DNA of 64,000 bases. Origin: Methylorubrum salsuginis (lineage in GTDB: Bacteria > Pseudomonadota > Alphaproteobacteria > Rhizobiales > Beijerinckiaceae). Made by a program: the position numbers and the translations under genes. The stretch covers positions 36,033 to 100,032 of the forward strand of contig NZ_FOSV01000019.1 in assembly GCF_900114375.1 (NCBI RefSeq), written 5' to 3'. A model generated the notes under the pieces. That model was not told the origin of the DNA, did no database searches, and saw only the letters and a list, made by a program, of their open reading frames with translations. Positions 41,699 to 51,839 of this stretch are shown here, one piece after another. Within the stretch, counting starts at the first letter, position 1; each line of letters begins with the position of its first letter.

Positions 41699-43561
41699 TT
41701 ATTGCGCCGAGGCCGGCGCGTAGGCCCGGATGCCGAGCGGCAGGTCGGCGCCGGGGCGGCGGAACCGGTCGTCGGTGGTCTCGGCGGCGCGGGCCATGAT
41801 CGCGGGGCCGACCCGCACGGCATCCCACGGACCCGTCAGTGCGAAGGAGGCGGCTGTGCGGGTCGTGCCCTGGCCGACCGACCGCGGCGCGACCTCCGCC
41901 CGCGCCTCGACGCGGCGGCGCGCGAGGTCGAGGCGGCCGCTGAGGGAGGCGGTAACCCCGCGGGCGGCGACGCTTCCCTCCACCACCTCGCCGACGCCGT
42001 CGGAGAACAGCAGCGACAGGGCAGCGTGCTCGTAGGGGGTGCGGGCATTATGGCGGGCGGTCGCGCCGCTGCGCTGGAGCGTGTCGGCGAGATCGAGCCC
42101 CGTGATCACGCCGTCCTCGCTGCGCAGGGCGAGGCGACCCGTCACGCTGGCGGCGAGGCTGCCGGCGTCACGGCCCGACCCCTCCAGAACGAGGCTGCCG
42201 CGGGTGGCACCCTGCACCCAGGGCGTCGTGCCGAGATCGTCCATGAGGGCGCCCAGATCGATGTCCTCCACCTGACCCTGCGCCTTCACGCGGGTCGTCG
42301 CGCGGTCGTCCTCGTCGGAGACCAGGACGATGCGGCCCTTCGCCGTTCCACCGCGCAGGGCCGCCCGGCCGAGGGACGCCTCGATCCCGCTCTCGCGCAC
42401 CATCACGCCGCAGGCGAGGTCGGTGATGGGGAGCGGGCCGATCCGGGCGTTGCTCGCCGAGATCCGCAGGTCGAGATCGCCGCTGGTGAGCGGGGCGAGC
42501 GCGAGCGATTGGGCGCGCCAGGCCTGCGGGTCGGCGCTGCCGTCGAAGCCGGTGAGCCGCAACAGCCCGGCGAGCAGCGGCGAGAGGTTGAGGCTGTCGG
42601 CCGCCAGCGTCGCCTGCACGGCGGTGCGGCCGGGGCCGAAATCCGCCGAGCCCGCCCCTTCCAGCACGTTGCCGCCGGTGGTCACCTTGACTCTGGGGAA
42701 CTGGATCTCGCGGGAGGCGGCCTCGAAGGTGCCGTCCACGGCGAGGTCCTCGGCCAGCGGCGCCAGGGCGATGTCGCCTCCGGTCCAGGCCAGGGTCTGG
42801 GCGAGCGAGCGGATACGGAGGGCACCGTTCCCGGTCGCCTTGAGGCCGTCCTCACCGAGGCTGCCGCTGCCCTCCGCGGCGAGCGAGCCGGCGGGCCATG
42901 CGAGGTTGGCGGAGAACGGGCTGGTCTGGCCGGCGAACAGGGCCCGCGGCTGAAGCTCGGAAAGGGCGAACCGCGCCCGCGTGCCGTTCCAGGTGAGCGC
43001 GCCGGACAGCGCGAGGCTCGCGCGCCACGCCACCGTCAACTCGACGTCGCGGGCGGTCTGACGGGAACCGTCGCGGGGGTCGCGCCCGGTCACGGTGGTG
43101 CGGGTCAGGACGAGGCGGCGGGGATGGGCGCCGTTCTGTGCGAGCCCCCCGGCCAGACGCGCGGCGGCCCCGCTCCAACGGGTGTCGTCGTCGCCCTCGG
43201 GGAGGTGGATCTCGGCGCCGTCGAGGCTCAGCGACTCGACCGACACGCGCCCGGTCAGCAGGGCCGCGGTGTCGAGTTGGAGTGCGAGCCGCCCGCCTTC
43301 CGCGAGCACGGCCCCGGACGTTTTGCCCTCGTCCTTGCCGGCCCACAGGCGCACATCGGAGAAGGTGATCCGGGGCAGCGGAAGAAGCACGATTTCGGCG
43401 GGACCGCCCGCGCTCAGCGACACGCCCCAGCTCTCTTCCAGACCGCGGCCGACGAAGCGGGCGACGCCCGGCGCTTCGACGGTCCAGGGCAGGCAGGCGG
43501 CGATCAGCCCGGCGGCGACACATCCGAGACCGAGTGCGGAGAGGGTGCGGCGCGGCGACAT
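41699..43561 (-). CDS. AsmA-family protein
   Basis: 620 residues from the ATG giving MSPRRTLSALGLGCVAAG. One N-terminal membrane anchor (about 8-26), then a long periplasmic beta-rich region with AsmA-like strands (FSDVRLWAG, LALQLDTAALLTGRVSVESL) and the C-terminal AsmA domain (about 400-590: TRGSLVLEGSGRDAGSLAAS, TGLDLADTLQR). AsmA-like proteins are bridge-type lipid-transport or outer-membrane assembly factors. The open frame continues upstream to 44155 but is antisense to scoA. Confidence 0.88.
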   Translation of the reverse strand: MSPRRTLSALGLGCVAAGLIAACLPWTVEAPGVARFVGRGLEESWGVSLSAGGPAEIVLLPLPRITFSDVRLWAGKDEGKTSGAVLAEGGRLALQLDTAALLTGRVSVESLSLDGAEIHLPEGDDDTRWSGAAARLAGGLAQNGAHPRRLVLTRTTVTGRDPRDGSRQTARDVELTVAWRASLALSGALTWNGTRARFALSELQPRALFAGQTSPFSANLAWPAGSLAAEGSGSLGEDGLKATGNGALRIRSLAQTLAWTGGDIALAPLAEDLAVDGTFEAASREIQFPRVKVTTGGNVLEGAGSADFGPGRTAVQATLAADSLNLSPLLAGLLRLTGFDGSADPQAWRAQSLALAPLTSGDLDLRISASNARIGPLPITDLACGVMVRESGIEASLGRAALRGGTAKGRIVLVSDEDDRATTRVKAQGQVEDIDLGALMDDLGTTPWVQGATRGSLVLEGSGRDAGSLAASVTGRLALRSEDGVITGLDLADTLQRSGATARHNARTPYEHAALSLLFSDGVGEVVEGSVAARGVTASLSGRLDLARRRVEARAEVAPRSVGQGTTRTAASFALTGPWDAVRVGPAIMARAAETTDDRFRRPGADLPLGIRAYAPASAQ

Positions 43562-43964
43562 GATACTCCGGGTGGGGAGGAAACGAATCGGGTGCGGCCT
43601 GGACCGGATCGGCGAGGGAGTGGGTCCGCGCCCGCTCGAAGACGTCTCCACGAAGGACCGCCACCGCGTCATCGCGGAAGAAGGTCGTCGGAGATCAACG
43701 TCTAGCGGTCGATCGGCGGGTTGTCTCTCGCCGTGCGGCGGCACGGACCGGATATGCAGAGCTTCCTGACACCTCTTCGGGCGCCCCCGCCACCGTCTCT
43801 TCCCGGCAATTGCGTCGCCGGTTTGACGAACGCCCTGTTGCAGTGCACATCCCCCGATATGCACCGATCGGGGCCCCGGCCCGCCGCGGGGACATGACCG
43901 CGCCGGCTCCAGCGCCACGAAACCCGGGCGAGCGACGTCGAACGACGACGGAAGGACGGTTTCG
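43562..43964. other. 403-base intergenic region between asmA-like gene and scoA
   Basis: A divergent regulatory region. No open frame with a ribosome-binding site, no clear -35/-10 pair and no terminator were found. GGAAGGACGG just before the scoA ATG is its ribosome-binding site. Confidence 0.5.
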
Positions 43965-44705
43965 ATGAAGAAGGTACATCCGGACCCGAAGGCGGCGCTG
44001 GCGGGCCTGCTGCGCGACGACATGACGGTCATGTGCGGCGGCTTCGGCCTGTGCGGCATCCCGGACGAGCTGATCGAGGCGATCCGGGAATCCGGCGTGA
44101 AGGGCCTGACCGTCGTCTCCAACAATGCCGGCATCGACGGCGTGGGCCTCGGCAAGCTGCTGGAGACCCGCCAGGTGCGGAAGATGATCTCGTCCTATGT
44201 CGGCGAGAACAAGGAGTTCGCCCGGCAGTATCTCGGCGGCGAGCTGGAGATCGAGTTCAATCCGCAGGGCACGCTGGCCGAGCGCATCCGCGCCGGGGGC
44301 GCGGGCATCCCGGCCTTCTTCACCAAGACCGGCGTCGGCACCAAGGTCGCCGAAGGCAAGGAAGTGCGCGAGTTCGACGGTGAGCATTACGTGATGGAGC
44401 GCGGCCTCGTCGCCGACCTCGCCATCGTCCACGCCTGGAAGGGCGATACGGAGGGCAACCTCGTCTACCGCAAGACCGCCCGCAACTTTAACCCGATGAT
44501 GGCCACCGCCGCAGAGGTGACGGTGGCGCAGGTCGAGCACCTCGTCCAGCCGGGCGAGATCGACCCCGACCACATCCACACGCCGGGCATCTTCATCGGC
44601 CGCATCATCCACGTGCCGACCCGCGAGAAGCGCATCGAGCAGCGCACAGTGCGCAAGCGCAAGGAGCCCGATACGGCGGCGGCCGCTGGCGGCGGCCAGA
44701 TCTGA
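43965..44705 (+). CDS. 3-oxoacid CoA-transferase subunit A
   Basis: A 246-residue alpha subunit of a family I CoA-transferase: DDMTVMCGGFGLCGIPDELI (about 18-37), the glycine-rich GFGLCG loop, SNNAGIDGVGLGKL and FNPQGTLAERIRAGGAGIPAFFT. Together with subunit B it moves CoA between succinyl-CoA (or acetyl-CoA) and acetoacetate, linking ketone/PHB turnover to central metabolism. The last 20 residues are a low-complexity tail. Subunit B starts 100 bases downstream. Confidence 0.94.
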   Translation: MKKVHPDPKAALAGLLRDDMTVMCGGFGLCGIPDELIEAIRESGVKGLTVVSNNAGIDGVGLGKLLETRQVRKMISSYVGENKEFARQYLGGELEIEFNPQGTLAERIRAGGAGIPAFFTKTGVGTKVAEGKEVREFDGEHYVMERGLVADLAIVHAWKGDTEGNLVYRKTARNFNPMMATAAEVTVAQVEHLVQPGEIDPDHIHTPGIFIGRIIHVPTREKRIEQRTVRKRKEPDTAAAAGGGQI

Positions 44706-44805
44706 TTCTTTCTTGAAATTCGGCCGAGAGGCCTTTTCGCGCGATGCCGCCGCCGGATGGCCGGGCGCGTCGCCCCGATGGTGCCAACGAGGAAAGACCG
44801 CAAAA

Positions 44806-45465
<660 letters not shown>

Positions 45466-45617
45466 GGCCGGCCCTTTTCGGGACGATTCCGGCGACCCTG
45501 CGGGTCGCTATGGCTAAGCCGACATTAAGCCGTTTCGTCGAATGCTGCGCACCGGCCGGCAAGGCGCCTCGAGAGCGCCCCGGCCGTGAGTTTGCAACGA
45601 CGAGAGGCTTTTCGCGT

Positions 45618-46025
45618 ATGCGTAGCGTTGCGGGAACGGACAACGTCATTCCTTTCCGCCGTCCGGCGCCGGTTCGGACGACGGATTTCGGAGGCTTCGA
45701 GCCTGAGGCCGGGCCGCGCAGCCGTTCACGGGCGGACCAGCGCAGCCTGATGGACGCGGTCTACGCCACCGGCAGCCTGCGGGTGCCCGCGGGCGACCGC
45801 GAGACCAAGCTGATCGCCTCCCGCCTGCAGGTCTATGGCTTCCTCATCATCGAGGAGATGGACGAGGACGGCGCCCTGCGCCGCCTGCGCCCCTCGGAAT
45901 CGATCCGCGCTCGCGCCGAGCGCCCCTGGCGCCTGTCGAAGGCCAGCTACGGCGGCGCGAACCTCGCCGTCACGATCCCGTCGGTGGACGATTTCCTGTT
46001 CGAGCCGACGGGAATGCCGGTCTGA
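45618..46025 (+). CDS. hypothetical protein, 135 residues
   Basis: ATG with GAGAGG about 12 bases upstream. Soluble, with an N-terminal disordered part (NVIPFRRPAPVRTTDF) and a folded C-terminal part (DRETKLIASRLQVYGFLIIEEMDEDG, SIPSVDDFLFEP-like end). No family recognised; alphaproteobacterial orphan type. It follows scoB by 152 bases but may have its own promoter. Confidence 0.65.
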   Translation: MRSVAGTDNVIPFRRPAPVRTTDFGGFEPEAGPRSRSRADQRSLMDAVYATGSLRVPAGDRETKLIASRLQVYGFLIIEEMDEDGALRRLRPSESIRARAERPWRLSKASYGGANLAVTIPSVDDFLFEPTGMPV

Positions 46026-46188
46026 CCGGACCGCCGCCCTTTCGCTGACTCGCTCTTTCCGCGGCTGTCGGCCGGCGCTCACGGCGCCGGGCGGCGGCCG
46101 CGCATGCGTTTCGTGCGAACCGGATCGAGAGCGCGTTTCCCGGCGCGATCGCCGCGAGACATCGCCCGGGAACAGGATGTGGCATTCT

Positions 46189-46206
46189 CCTCACCCGAGG
46201 GGGAGG
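46189..46206. repeat. short REP-like hairpin downstream of the hybrid kinase gene
   Basis: CCTCACCC / GGGGGAGG with loop GA pairs at 7 of 8 positions, in the gap between two convergent genes. The composition resembles the palindrome inside the helicase gene at 28394. Confidence 0.4.
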
Positions 46207-46255
46207 GGCCCCGCGCTCTTCATGGTTTGCGTAGGCCCGGCTGCACCGAACGGGC

Positions 46256-48943
46256 TCAGCCCGCCGTTCCGGTCGCCCGCACCTCCGGGGATCCGATCCG
46301 GGCCGCCAGCGCCACCAGCGTTTCGGCAAGCAGCGCCGGCAGGGCCTTGGCGTCGCCCGTCGCCGCGCCGGCCCGGGCCGAGGCCTCGATGGCACCGGCC
46401 GTGTCCTTCATCCGCGCCGCGCCGATATTGGCACTCATCGACTTGAGGCTGTGGGCGGCACGCGCCGCGGCCGGGGCGTCGCCGCTGCCGAGCGCGGCTT
46501 CCAGATCGGCCAGCGCCCCGGGCGCCTGTCGGGCGTAGAGGCGCAGGACATGGGCCACGAAATCGCGGTCGCCGAGTTCGTCGAGGTTGGCCAGTGTCTG
46601 CTCGTCGAGCAGCGCGCCGACGGGGGCGGCCGGTGCCGGTTCGGTCTCGGGCGATGGGGGCTGCGCCGTCACCTCTTGCTGGGCGACGTGACGGGCCAGC
46701 ACCGCGGCGAGTTGGGCGAGGGTGAAGGGTTTGGCGAGCATCCCGTCCATGCCGGCCGCCTGCCACGCGACCGCGCCGTCGCCGACGACATGGGCCGTGA
46801 GCGCGACGATCGGCACGCGGGCCGCGCCGCTCTCGGCCTCGCGGGCGCGGATGGCGGCGGATGCGGAAAAGCCGTCGAGGACCGGCATGCTGCCGTCCAT
46901 CAGGATCAGGTCGAACGCGTTCGCCGCGCTCACCGTCACGGCCGCCGCGCCGTCCTCCACGCAGGTCACGTCGGTGACGCCGAGCCGCGACAGGGCCTCG
47001 GTCGCGACCTCGCGGTTGACCGCGCTGTCGTCGGCCACGAGCACCCGGGCTCCGGCGAAGGAGGGGAGGGCGGCGGTCCGCGCCTCCGCCTCGCGAACGG
47101 GTGCGACCGCGGTGAAGGGCGTGCCGCTGGACAACGCCGCGAGTACCGGGCGCCATTCGGACTGGACGAGAGGCCAGCGCATCAGCTCGTCGGCGAGCCC
47201 GCGCTCCAGAAGGTCGGGACCGGCGGGATCGCCGATCGGCACCAGGGCGACGATGCGGGAAGCCGCGTCCGGGCGGCGGCCCAGCGCCGCGAGTTCGGAG
47301 GCGAGCGCGATGCGGTGGGCGCCCGCCCCGCTCCCGAGCCGGAAGCCCGCGACGGAGAGGTCGGCTTCCATCACCGCGCGGGTCGCGCTGCCCACAGCGC
47401 CGAGGCTGATCGCATCGGGCAGACCCGTGGCGAGGCGCGTCGTCGGTTCGGCGGGTACGGCGCCGTCCACCGGGATGCGCGCCCAGAAGGTCGAGCCCTC
47501 GCCGATCCGGCTCTCGACGCCGACGCTCCCGCCCATTGCCGCGATCAGCCGCTCGGCGATCGACAGGCCGAGCCCGGTGCCGCCGAACCGGCGGGTGGTC
47601 GATTGGTCGGCCTGGGAGAAGGCGGTGAAGATCTGGCCGAGCCTGTCTTCCGGGATGCCGATGCCGGTGTCGCTGACGCTGATGCGGAGCGCATCGCCTT
47701 CCATCGCCATCCGGACGAGGACGTGGCCGGCGCCGGTGAACTTGAGGGCGTTCGAGACGAAGTTGCCGAGCACCTGCCCGAGGCGCACCGGATCGCCCAG
47801 GAGGGTCGCGGGGACATCCGGCGCTACCTGCGCGGCGAGGTCGAGGCCGGCGACGCGGGCGCGCTCGCCGAACAGCGTCACGACGGTGTCGGCCACGTCG
47901 CGGGGGCTGACCGGGATACGCTCCACCTCCAGCTTGCCCGCCTCGACCTTGGCGAAGTCGAGGATGTCGTTGATGATCGCCAGCAGCGATTGGCCGGAGC
48001 GCGCGATGACCTTGGCGTAGCGCTGCTGGCGCGGCGGCAACTCGGCGTTGGCCAGCAATTCGGCCATCACCAGCATGCCGTTCATCGGCGTGCGGATCTC
48101 GTGGCTCATCGTGGCCAGGAAGGTGGACTTGGCGGCGTTGGCCGCGTCCGCGCTCTGCTTGGCCTCGAACAGGTCGGCGGTGCGGAGCGCCACCTCGCGT
48201 TCCAGCCCGGCGCCATGCTCGGCGATGGCACGGTCGCGCTCGTTGACCGCGCCGAGCAAGGCGTTGAACGTCTTGGCCAGCCCCTCGACCTCCTCGCCGC
48301 CCTGGATCGTTGCGCGCTGCGTGTAGTCGTGGTGCCGGCGCACGCCGTCCATGGTGGTGGCGAGCGCGGCCAGCGGGCGCGTGACCGAGCGTTGCAGCCG
48401 CAGCGACACGCCGAGGCCAAGGCCCAGGGCCAGGAGTCCGGCGACGAGCGCGGTGCGGGCGACCTCCCCGATGCGGGCCGCGAGATCGCGCGAATCCGAG
48501 ACGATGACGACGCGTCCGACCGCGCGGGCGGTCTCGATCACCGGCACGCTGACGCGGAGCGTCCGGGTCGTCATCAGGTCGAGGGGCGAGACCGAGCCCT
48601 TGTCGAGATCAATGTCGTCCGAGAGGCGCAGCCCGATGCCCTGCTCGGCGAGGATTCCGTTGCCGTCCTCGATCGCCGCGTAGATCACCGCGCCGTCACC
48701 CGCGACCGCGCGGAGCGTCGCGAGCGCCGCGGCTTCGTCGCTCCGTGCGGTCGCCTCGGCGGCGGCGGCGGCGATGACCTGGGCGGTCATGCGCAGGGCG
48801 TCGCGCTTGTCGGCGGCGTAGCGATCGACCTCGCGCCACGCCGACAGGCCGGTGGCGAGGAGGAGCGCTCCCGTCACCGCGCCCGCGACGATCAGGGCGA
48901 GCCGGCCCGCCAGCGAGCGGAGCGGATTGAGGGAGGTGCGCAT
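46256..48943 (-). CDS. hybrid sensor histidine kinase with receiver and Hpt domains
   Basis: An 895-residue inner-membrane kinase. TM1 (about 13-33), periplasmic sensor (34-160), TM2 (161-180), HAMP (180-235), HisKA with phospho-His281 in FLATMSHEIRTPMNG, HATPase (about 390-505, GTGLGLSIAERLI), a degenerate receiver-like segment (about 515-625), a true receiver (about 635-755, LILMDGSMPVLDG) and a C-terminal Hpt domain (about 785-880, AAHSLKSMSANIGA). A BarA/ArcB-type phosphorelay; no DNA-binding partner adjoins. It starts 16 bases after the HD-GYP regulator, so it is in the same operon. Confidence 0.93.
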   Translation of the reverse strand: MRTSLNPLRSLAGRLALIVAGAVTGALLLATGLSAWREVDRYAADKRDALRMTAQVIAAAAAEATARSDEAAALATLRAVAGDGAVIYAAIEDGNGILAEQGIGLRLSDDIDLDKGSVSPLDLMTTRTLRVSVPVIETARAVGRVVIVSDSRDLAARIGEVARTALVAGLLALGLGLGVSLRLQRSVTRPLAALATTMDGVRRHHDYTQRATIQGGEEVEGLAKTFNALLGAVNERDRAIAEHGAGLEREVALRTADLFEAKQSADAANAAKSTFLATMSHEIRTPMNGMLVMAELLANAELPPRQQRYAKVIARSGQSLLAIINDILDFAKVEAGKLEVERIPVSPRDVADTVVTLFGERARVAGLDLAAQVAPDVPATLLGDPVRLGQVLGNFVSNALKFTGAGHVLVRMAMEGDALRISVSDTGIGIPEDRLGQIFTAFSQADQSTTRRFGGTGLGLSIAERLIAAMGGSVGVESRIGEGSTFWARIPVDGAVPAEPTTRLATGLPDAISLGAVGSATRAVMEADLSVAGFRLGSGAGAHRIALASELAALGRRPDAASRIVALVPIGDPAGPDLLERGLADELMRWPLVQSEWRPVLAALSSGTPFTAVAPVREAEARTAALPSFAGARVLVADDSAVNREVATEALSRLGVTDVTCVEDGAAAVTVSAANAFDLILMDGSMPVLDGFSASAAIRAREAESGAARVPIVALTAHVVGDGAVAWQAAGMDGMLAKPFTLAQLAAVLARHVAQQEVTAQPPSPETEPAPAAPVGALLDEQTLANLDELGDRDFVAHVLRLYARQAPGALADLEAALGSGDAPAAARAAHSLKSMSANIGAARMKDTAGAIEASARAGAATGDAKALPALLAETLVALAARIGSPEVRATGTAG

Positions 48944-48959
48944 CGACCGAACCGTCCGG

Positions 48960-50078
48960 TCAAGCCGCGAAGCTGCGACACTGGGCCTGCACGTCGTCCC
49001 AGCCGGCCAGGAAGGCGTTCACGCAGGCCGGATCGAAATGGCTGCCGGCGTTCTCCCGAAGGAAGGCCGCCGCGGCTTCCGGCGTCCACGGCTTCTTGTA
49101 GGGCCGCTCGGAGACGAGGGCGTCGAACACGTCGGCCACGGCGACGATGCGTCCGCCGAGCGGGATCGCCTCGCCCTTCAGCCCGGAGGGATAGCCGGTG
49201 CCGTCCCAGCGCTCGTGATGGCTCGCGGCGATCTCGGCGGCGAGCTGCACCACCTCGGACGAACTGCCCTGCAGGATGCGCCGGCCGCGGTCGGCGTGCT
49301 TCTCCATCTCCCGGCGCTCCTCGGCCGAGAGCGGACCGTTCTTGAGGAGGATCGAATCGGAGAGCCCGATCTTGCCGACGTCGTGCATGGTCGAGGCGAG
49401 GCCGATGCGGGCCACCTCCGCCGAGGGGAGCCCGAGATTACGGGCGATCACGGTGGCGTAGGCGGCGACGCGGGCGATGTGGTCCCCGGTATCGGTGTCG
49501 CGGTGCTCGGCGGCGCGCATGAGCAGCGCGATGATCTCGCGCTCGCGCGCCTCGCAGGCGGCGACCGCGGCGGCGACCTCGCGGGCGAGGATCGCCGAGC
49601 GCTCCTGCTCCCGGCGGTGGGCGCGGGACAGGCGCAGCAGATTCGTCACCCGTGCCCGGATCTCGACCGGATCGGTCGGCTTGCCGAGGAAGTCGGTGGC
49701 GCCGCGCTGGAGCGCCTCGCGGCGCAGACTCTGCTGGTCGAGGCTCGTCACCATCACCACCGGCACGTGGGTGAAGCCCGGCACGGCGCGGGCGGCGGCG
49801 ATGAATTCGAGCCCGGTCATGCCCGGCATGTCGTAATCGGTGATGGCGATGCCGATCCGGGCCACGTTCGCGCGCAGATAGGCGAGCGCGAGCGCCGGCT
49901 CGGTGAAGTCCACCGCGCGGCAACCCGGCACCGGAGCGAGCGCGCGGGCCAGCAGCAGGTTGTTCATCTCCGAATCGTCGAGGATGAGCGCGATCAGCGG
50001 CTCGCCGTCGTCGAGGCTGGCCTCATGACCGAGTTCGGCCGGGAGGGCGTCGGTCCGCATCGATGACGGCTGGTCCAT
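48960..50078 (-). CDS. response regulator with HD-GYP output domain
   Basis: 372 residues. Receiver (about 25-145, LILDDSEMNN, ITDYDMPGMTG with the phospho-Asp) followed by an HD-GYP domain (about 180-365): RDTDTGDHIARV, STMHDVGKIGLSDSILLKNG, HHERWDGTGYPSGLKGEAIP. HD-GYP proteins hydrolyse cyclic di-GMP; here the GYP triad and HD pair are intact. It is first in the operon with the hybrid kinase, whose Hpt domain could phosphorylate it. Confidence 0.93.
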   Translation of the reverse strand: MDQPSSMRTDALPAELGHEASLDDGEPLIALILDDSEMNNLLLARALAPVPGCRAVDFTEPALALAYLRANVARIGIAITDYDMPGMTGLEFIAAARAVPGFTHVPVVMVTSLDQQSLRREALQRGATDFLGKPTDPVEIRARVTNLLRLSRAHRREQERSAILAREVAAAVAACEAREREIIALLMRAAEHRDTDTGDHIARVAAYATVIARNLGLPSAEVARIGLASTMHDVGKIGLSDSILLKNGPLSAEERREMEKHADRGRRILQGSSSEVVQLAAEIAASHHERWDGTGYPSGLKGEAIPLGGRIVAVADVFDALVSERPYKKPWTPEAAAAFLRENAGSHFDPACVNAFLAGWDDVQAQCRSFAA

Positions 50079-50118
50079 GGTCGCCTCCGGCCGGCGAACC
50101 GGCCCGTCGCTGGCTTGG

Positions 50119-51543
50119 TCACTGGGTGAGCCGGAGCCGCCCCGAGACCGGGCCGACTCCGGCAGGCACCGGCACGTTGCTGCTCGAGTACTGCGTGTTG
50201 AGATACAGGTTCGGTCCTTTATAAAGATTAATCTGCTGAGCGACGACGACGGTGTAGGCCGACATGTCCGCCACGGGTTTTTCGGCGTCGATCACGAGCC
50301 GTCCGGTCGGCAGGTGGATGGTGCCGAGCATTGTGCGGGCGTTGTTGCTGATGATGCGGTAGATGCGCATCGGACTCGTGGCGCCCAGCGGCGGGGGCGT
50401 CGGCGTGATGTGCTTATGATCGTGAAGGCAGGTGTTCAGCGCCGGATCGACCGGGTGCTCGACCGAAGGCACTTCCGACATGAGGATACCGGCCATCGGT
50501 CCGCTCGTCGGGGCCGTGAGGCTGATCGTGGTGCCGCGGTCGAACAGCAAGCCGCCTCTGTCGCCCGTGAAATAGAAGCCGACACCGGTTCCCTGCAGCG
50601 TCGCTTGCATCTCGACGAGCAGCGGTCCGTCCCGCATCACGTAGATGCCCGGCTTCAGCGTGACGACGGCATTCTCCGAGATGTGAAGCCCGCCGCAATA
50701 GGTCCCCGGTTCCAGGGTGGTCGATGTCGTCACCGTGTTGGGCACAGCTCCGTTCGGCCGCACCTGCTGGTGGGGATGTCCGGGATGTCCGGGCAGAGCC
50801 TGGCACTCCCCGATCTCGGGAGGGCGACGGCCGCGCAGGGGATCCTGGATGGCGGGGCAGCGCACCTGCGGAGTGGGCGTGAAGTTGGCGCGGGCGTTCA
50901 GATACCCCCCCGACGAGCAGATCGTTTCGGCGCGGACCCTCGCGTTGTCGAGGCCGACCAAGCCCGATTCGCTCACGGAGTTGGAGTAGAGCGCGCATCC
51001 GCGCGCCGTGACCTGCGAATCCCGTTGCAGGGCGAAGGCGCCGGCTGCCGAGGGTTCGAGGGCGAGCATGCACAGACGCATCCTGCCCACCACGCTGGCC
51101 CTGGCCTGCGCGGAGATCGCCATCGTGCGCAGGCCGACGAAGGGACCGAACATCAGCTTGATGGTCTGCTCCGCCCGCGCCGTGACGCTGGTCCTGTCGG
51201 GGGCGACGCTGACTTGGACCGCGACCGGCGCATCCTGGCCCGCCTTGGCTTCGGTCTCGATGGTCTGCCTCGTCAGGCCGATGATGGAATCGTTGTTCGA
51301 GACGACGAGCTTGAGGGCGTTGCCGCCGGCCATGACGCCGGCATCGACCGCGCTCTGGAGGTTGCTGCGGGACGAGACGAGCCGGGCGTAATCCATCGCG
51401 CCGCCGACCATCGCGACGAGGGTGGTCGCCGCGAGACCGAAGATCACGGCGACCGATCCGTGATCGTTGCCCGGCAGGCGCCGCGCCGCCCACCGCCAGC
51501 GCGGCGACCGCCGTGCCCCCCCATCGTTCGCCCCCACAGCCAT
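50119..51543 (-). CDS. TadG-like Flp pilus assembly protein, copy 1
   Basis: 474 residues from ATG 51543 (a GTG two codons upstream is possible). Positively charged N-terminus, then a TadE/TadG-type hydrophobic segment (SVAVIFGLAATTLVAMVGG) and the conserved SSRSNLQSAVDAGVMAGGNA. The remainder is an extracytoplasmic beta-rich region with an internal repeat-like core and C-terminus ending GRLRLTQ. No von Willebrand domain is recognised, unlike classical TadG. It is the most divergent of three tandem paralogues. Confidence 0.82.
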   Translation of the reverse strand: MAVGANDGGARRSPRWRWAARRLPGNDHGSVAVIFGLAATTLVAMVGGAMDYARLVSSRSNLQSAVDAGVMAGGNALKLVVSNNDSIIGLTRQTIETEAKAGQDAPVAVQVSVAPDRTSVTARAEQTIKLMFGPFVGLRTMAISAQARASVVGRMRLCMLALEPSAAGAFALQRDSQVTARGCALYSNSVSESGLVGLDNARVRAETICSSGGYLNARANFTPTPQVRCPAIQDPLRGRRPPEIGECQALPGHPGHPHQQVRPNGAVPNTVTTSTTLEPGTYCGGLHISENAVVTLKPGIYVMRDGPLLVEMQATLQGTGVGFYFTGDRGGLLFDRGTTISLTAPTSGPMAGILMSEVPSVEHPVDPALNTCLHDHKHITPTPPPLGATSPMRIYRIISNNARTMLGTIHLPTGRLVIDAEKPVADMSAYTVVVAQQINLYKGPNLYLNTQYSSSNVPVPAGVGPVSGRLRLTQ

Positions 51544-51839
51544 CGCCACCGCCGATTTCGACCCGCGTCAGGGTGAAACCGTAAGGATCACAGGATTAAT
51601 GTAAGTTATCACGGAAGCGTGAAACTCGGTCCCCTCGGCGCATGGCTGGAATGCCGAGGGTGTCTCTTCGGGCACCGGCCTTCCTCTTGGCTTCGCCCCA
51701 AACGCCGCTTTCTCCTTTCGAAAGCGTGGTTCGAGTCGTAGGGCAGGCGCAGCACTCAAGGTGATTCCGGAAGGGTCCGCCCCCTTTGCGGGGTTTTCGA
51801 TGCGGAAGGGCGGGCGACGCGCTGCGCCACCCGATGCGG

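Noticed and set aside
46451..49345. Plus-strand open frame of 964 codons
   Set aside because: Antisense shadow of the hybrid histidine kinase; composition is Arg/Gly/Ala/His-rich and no domain is visible.
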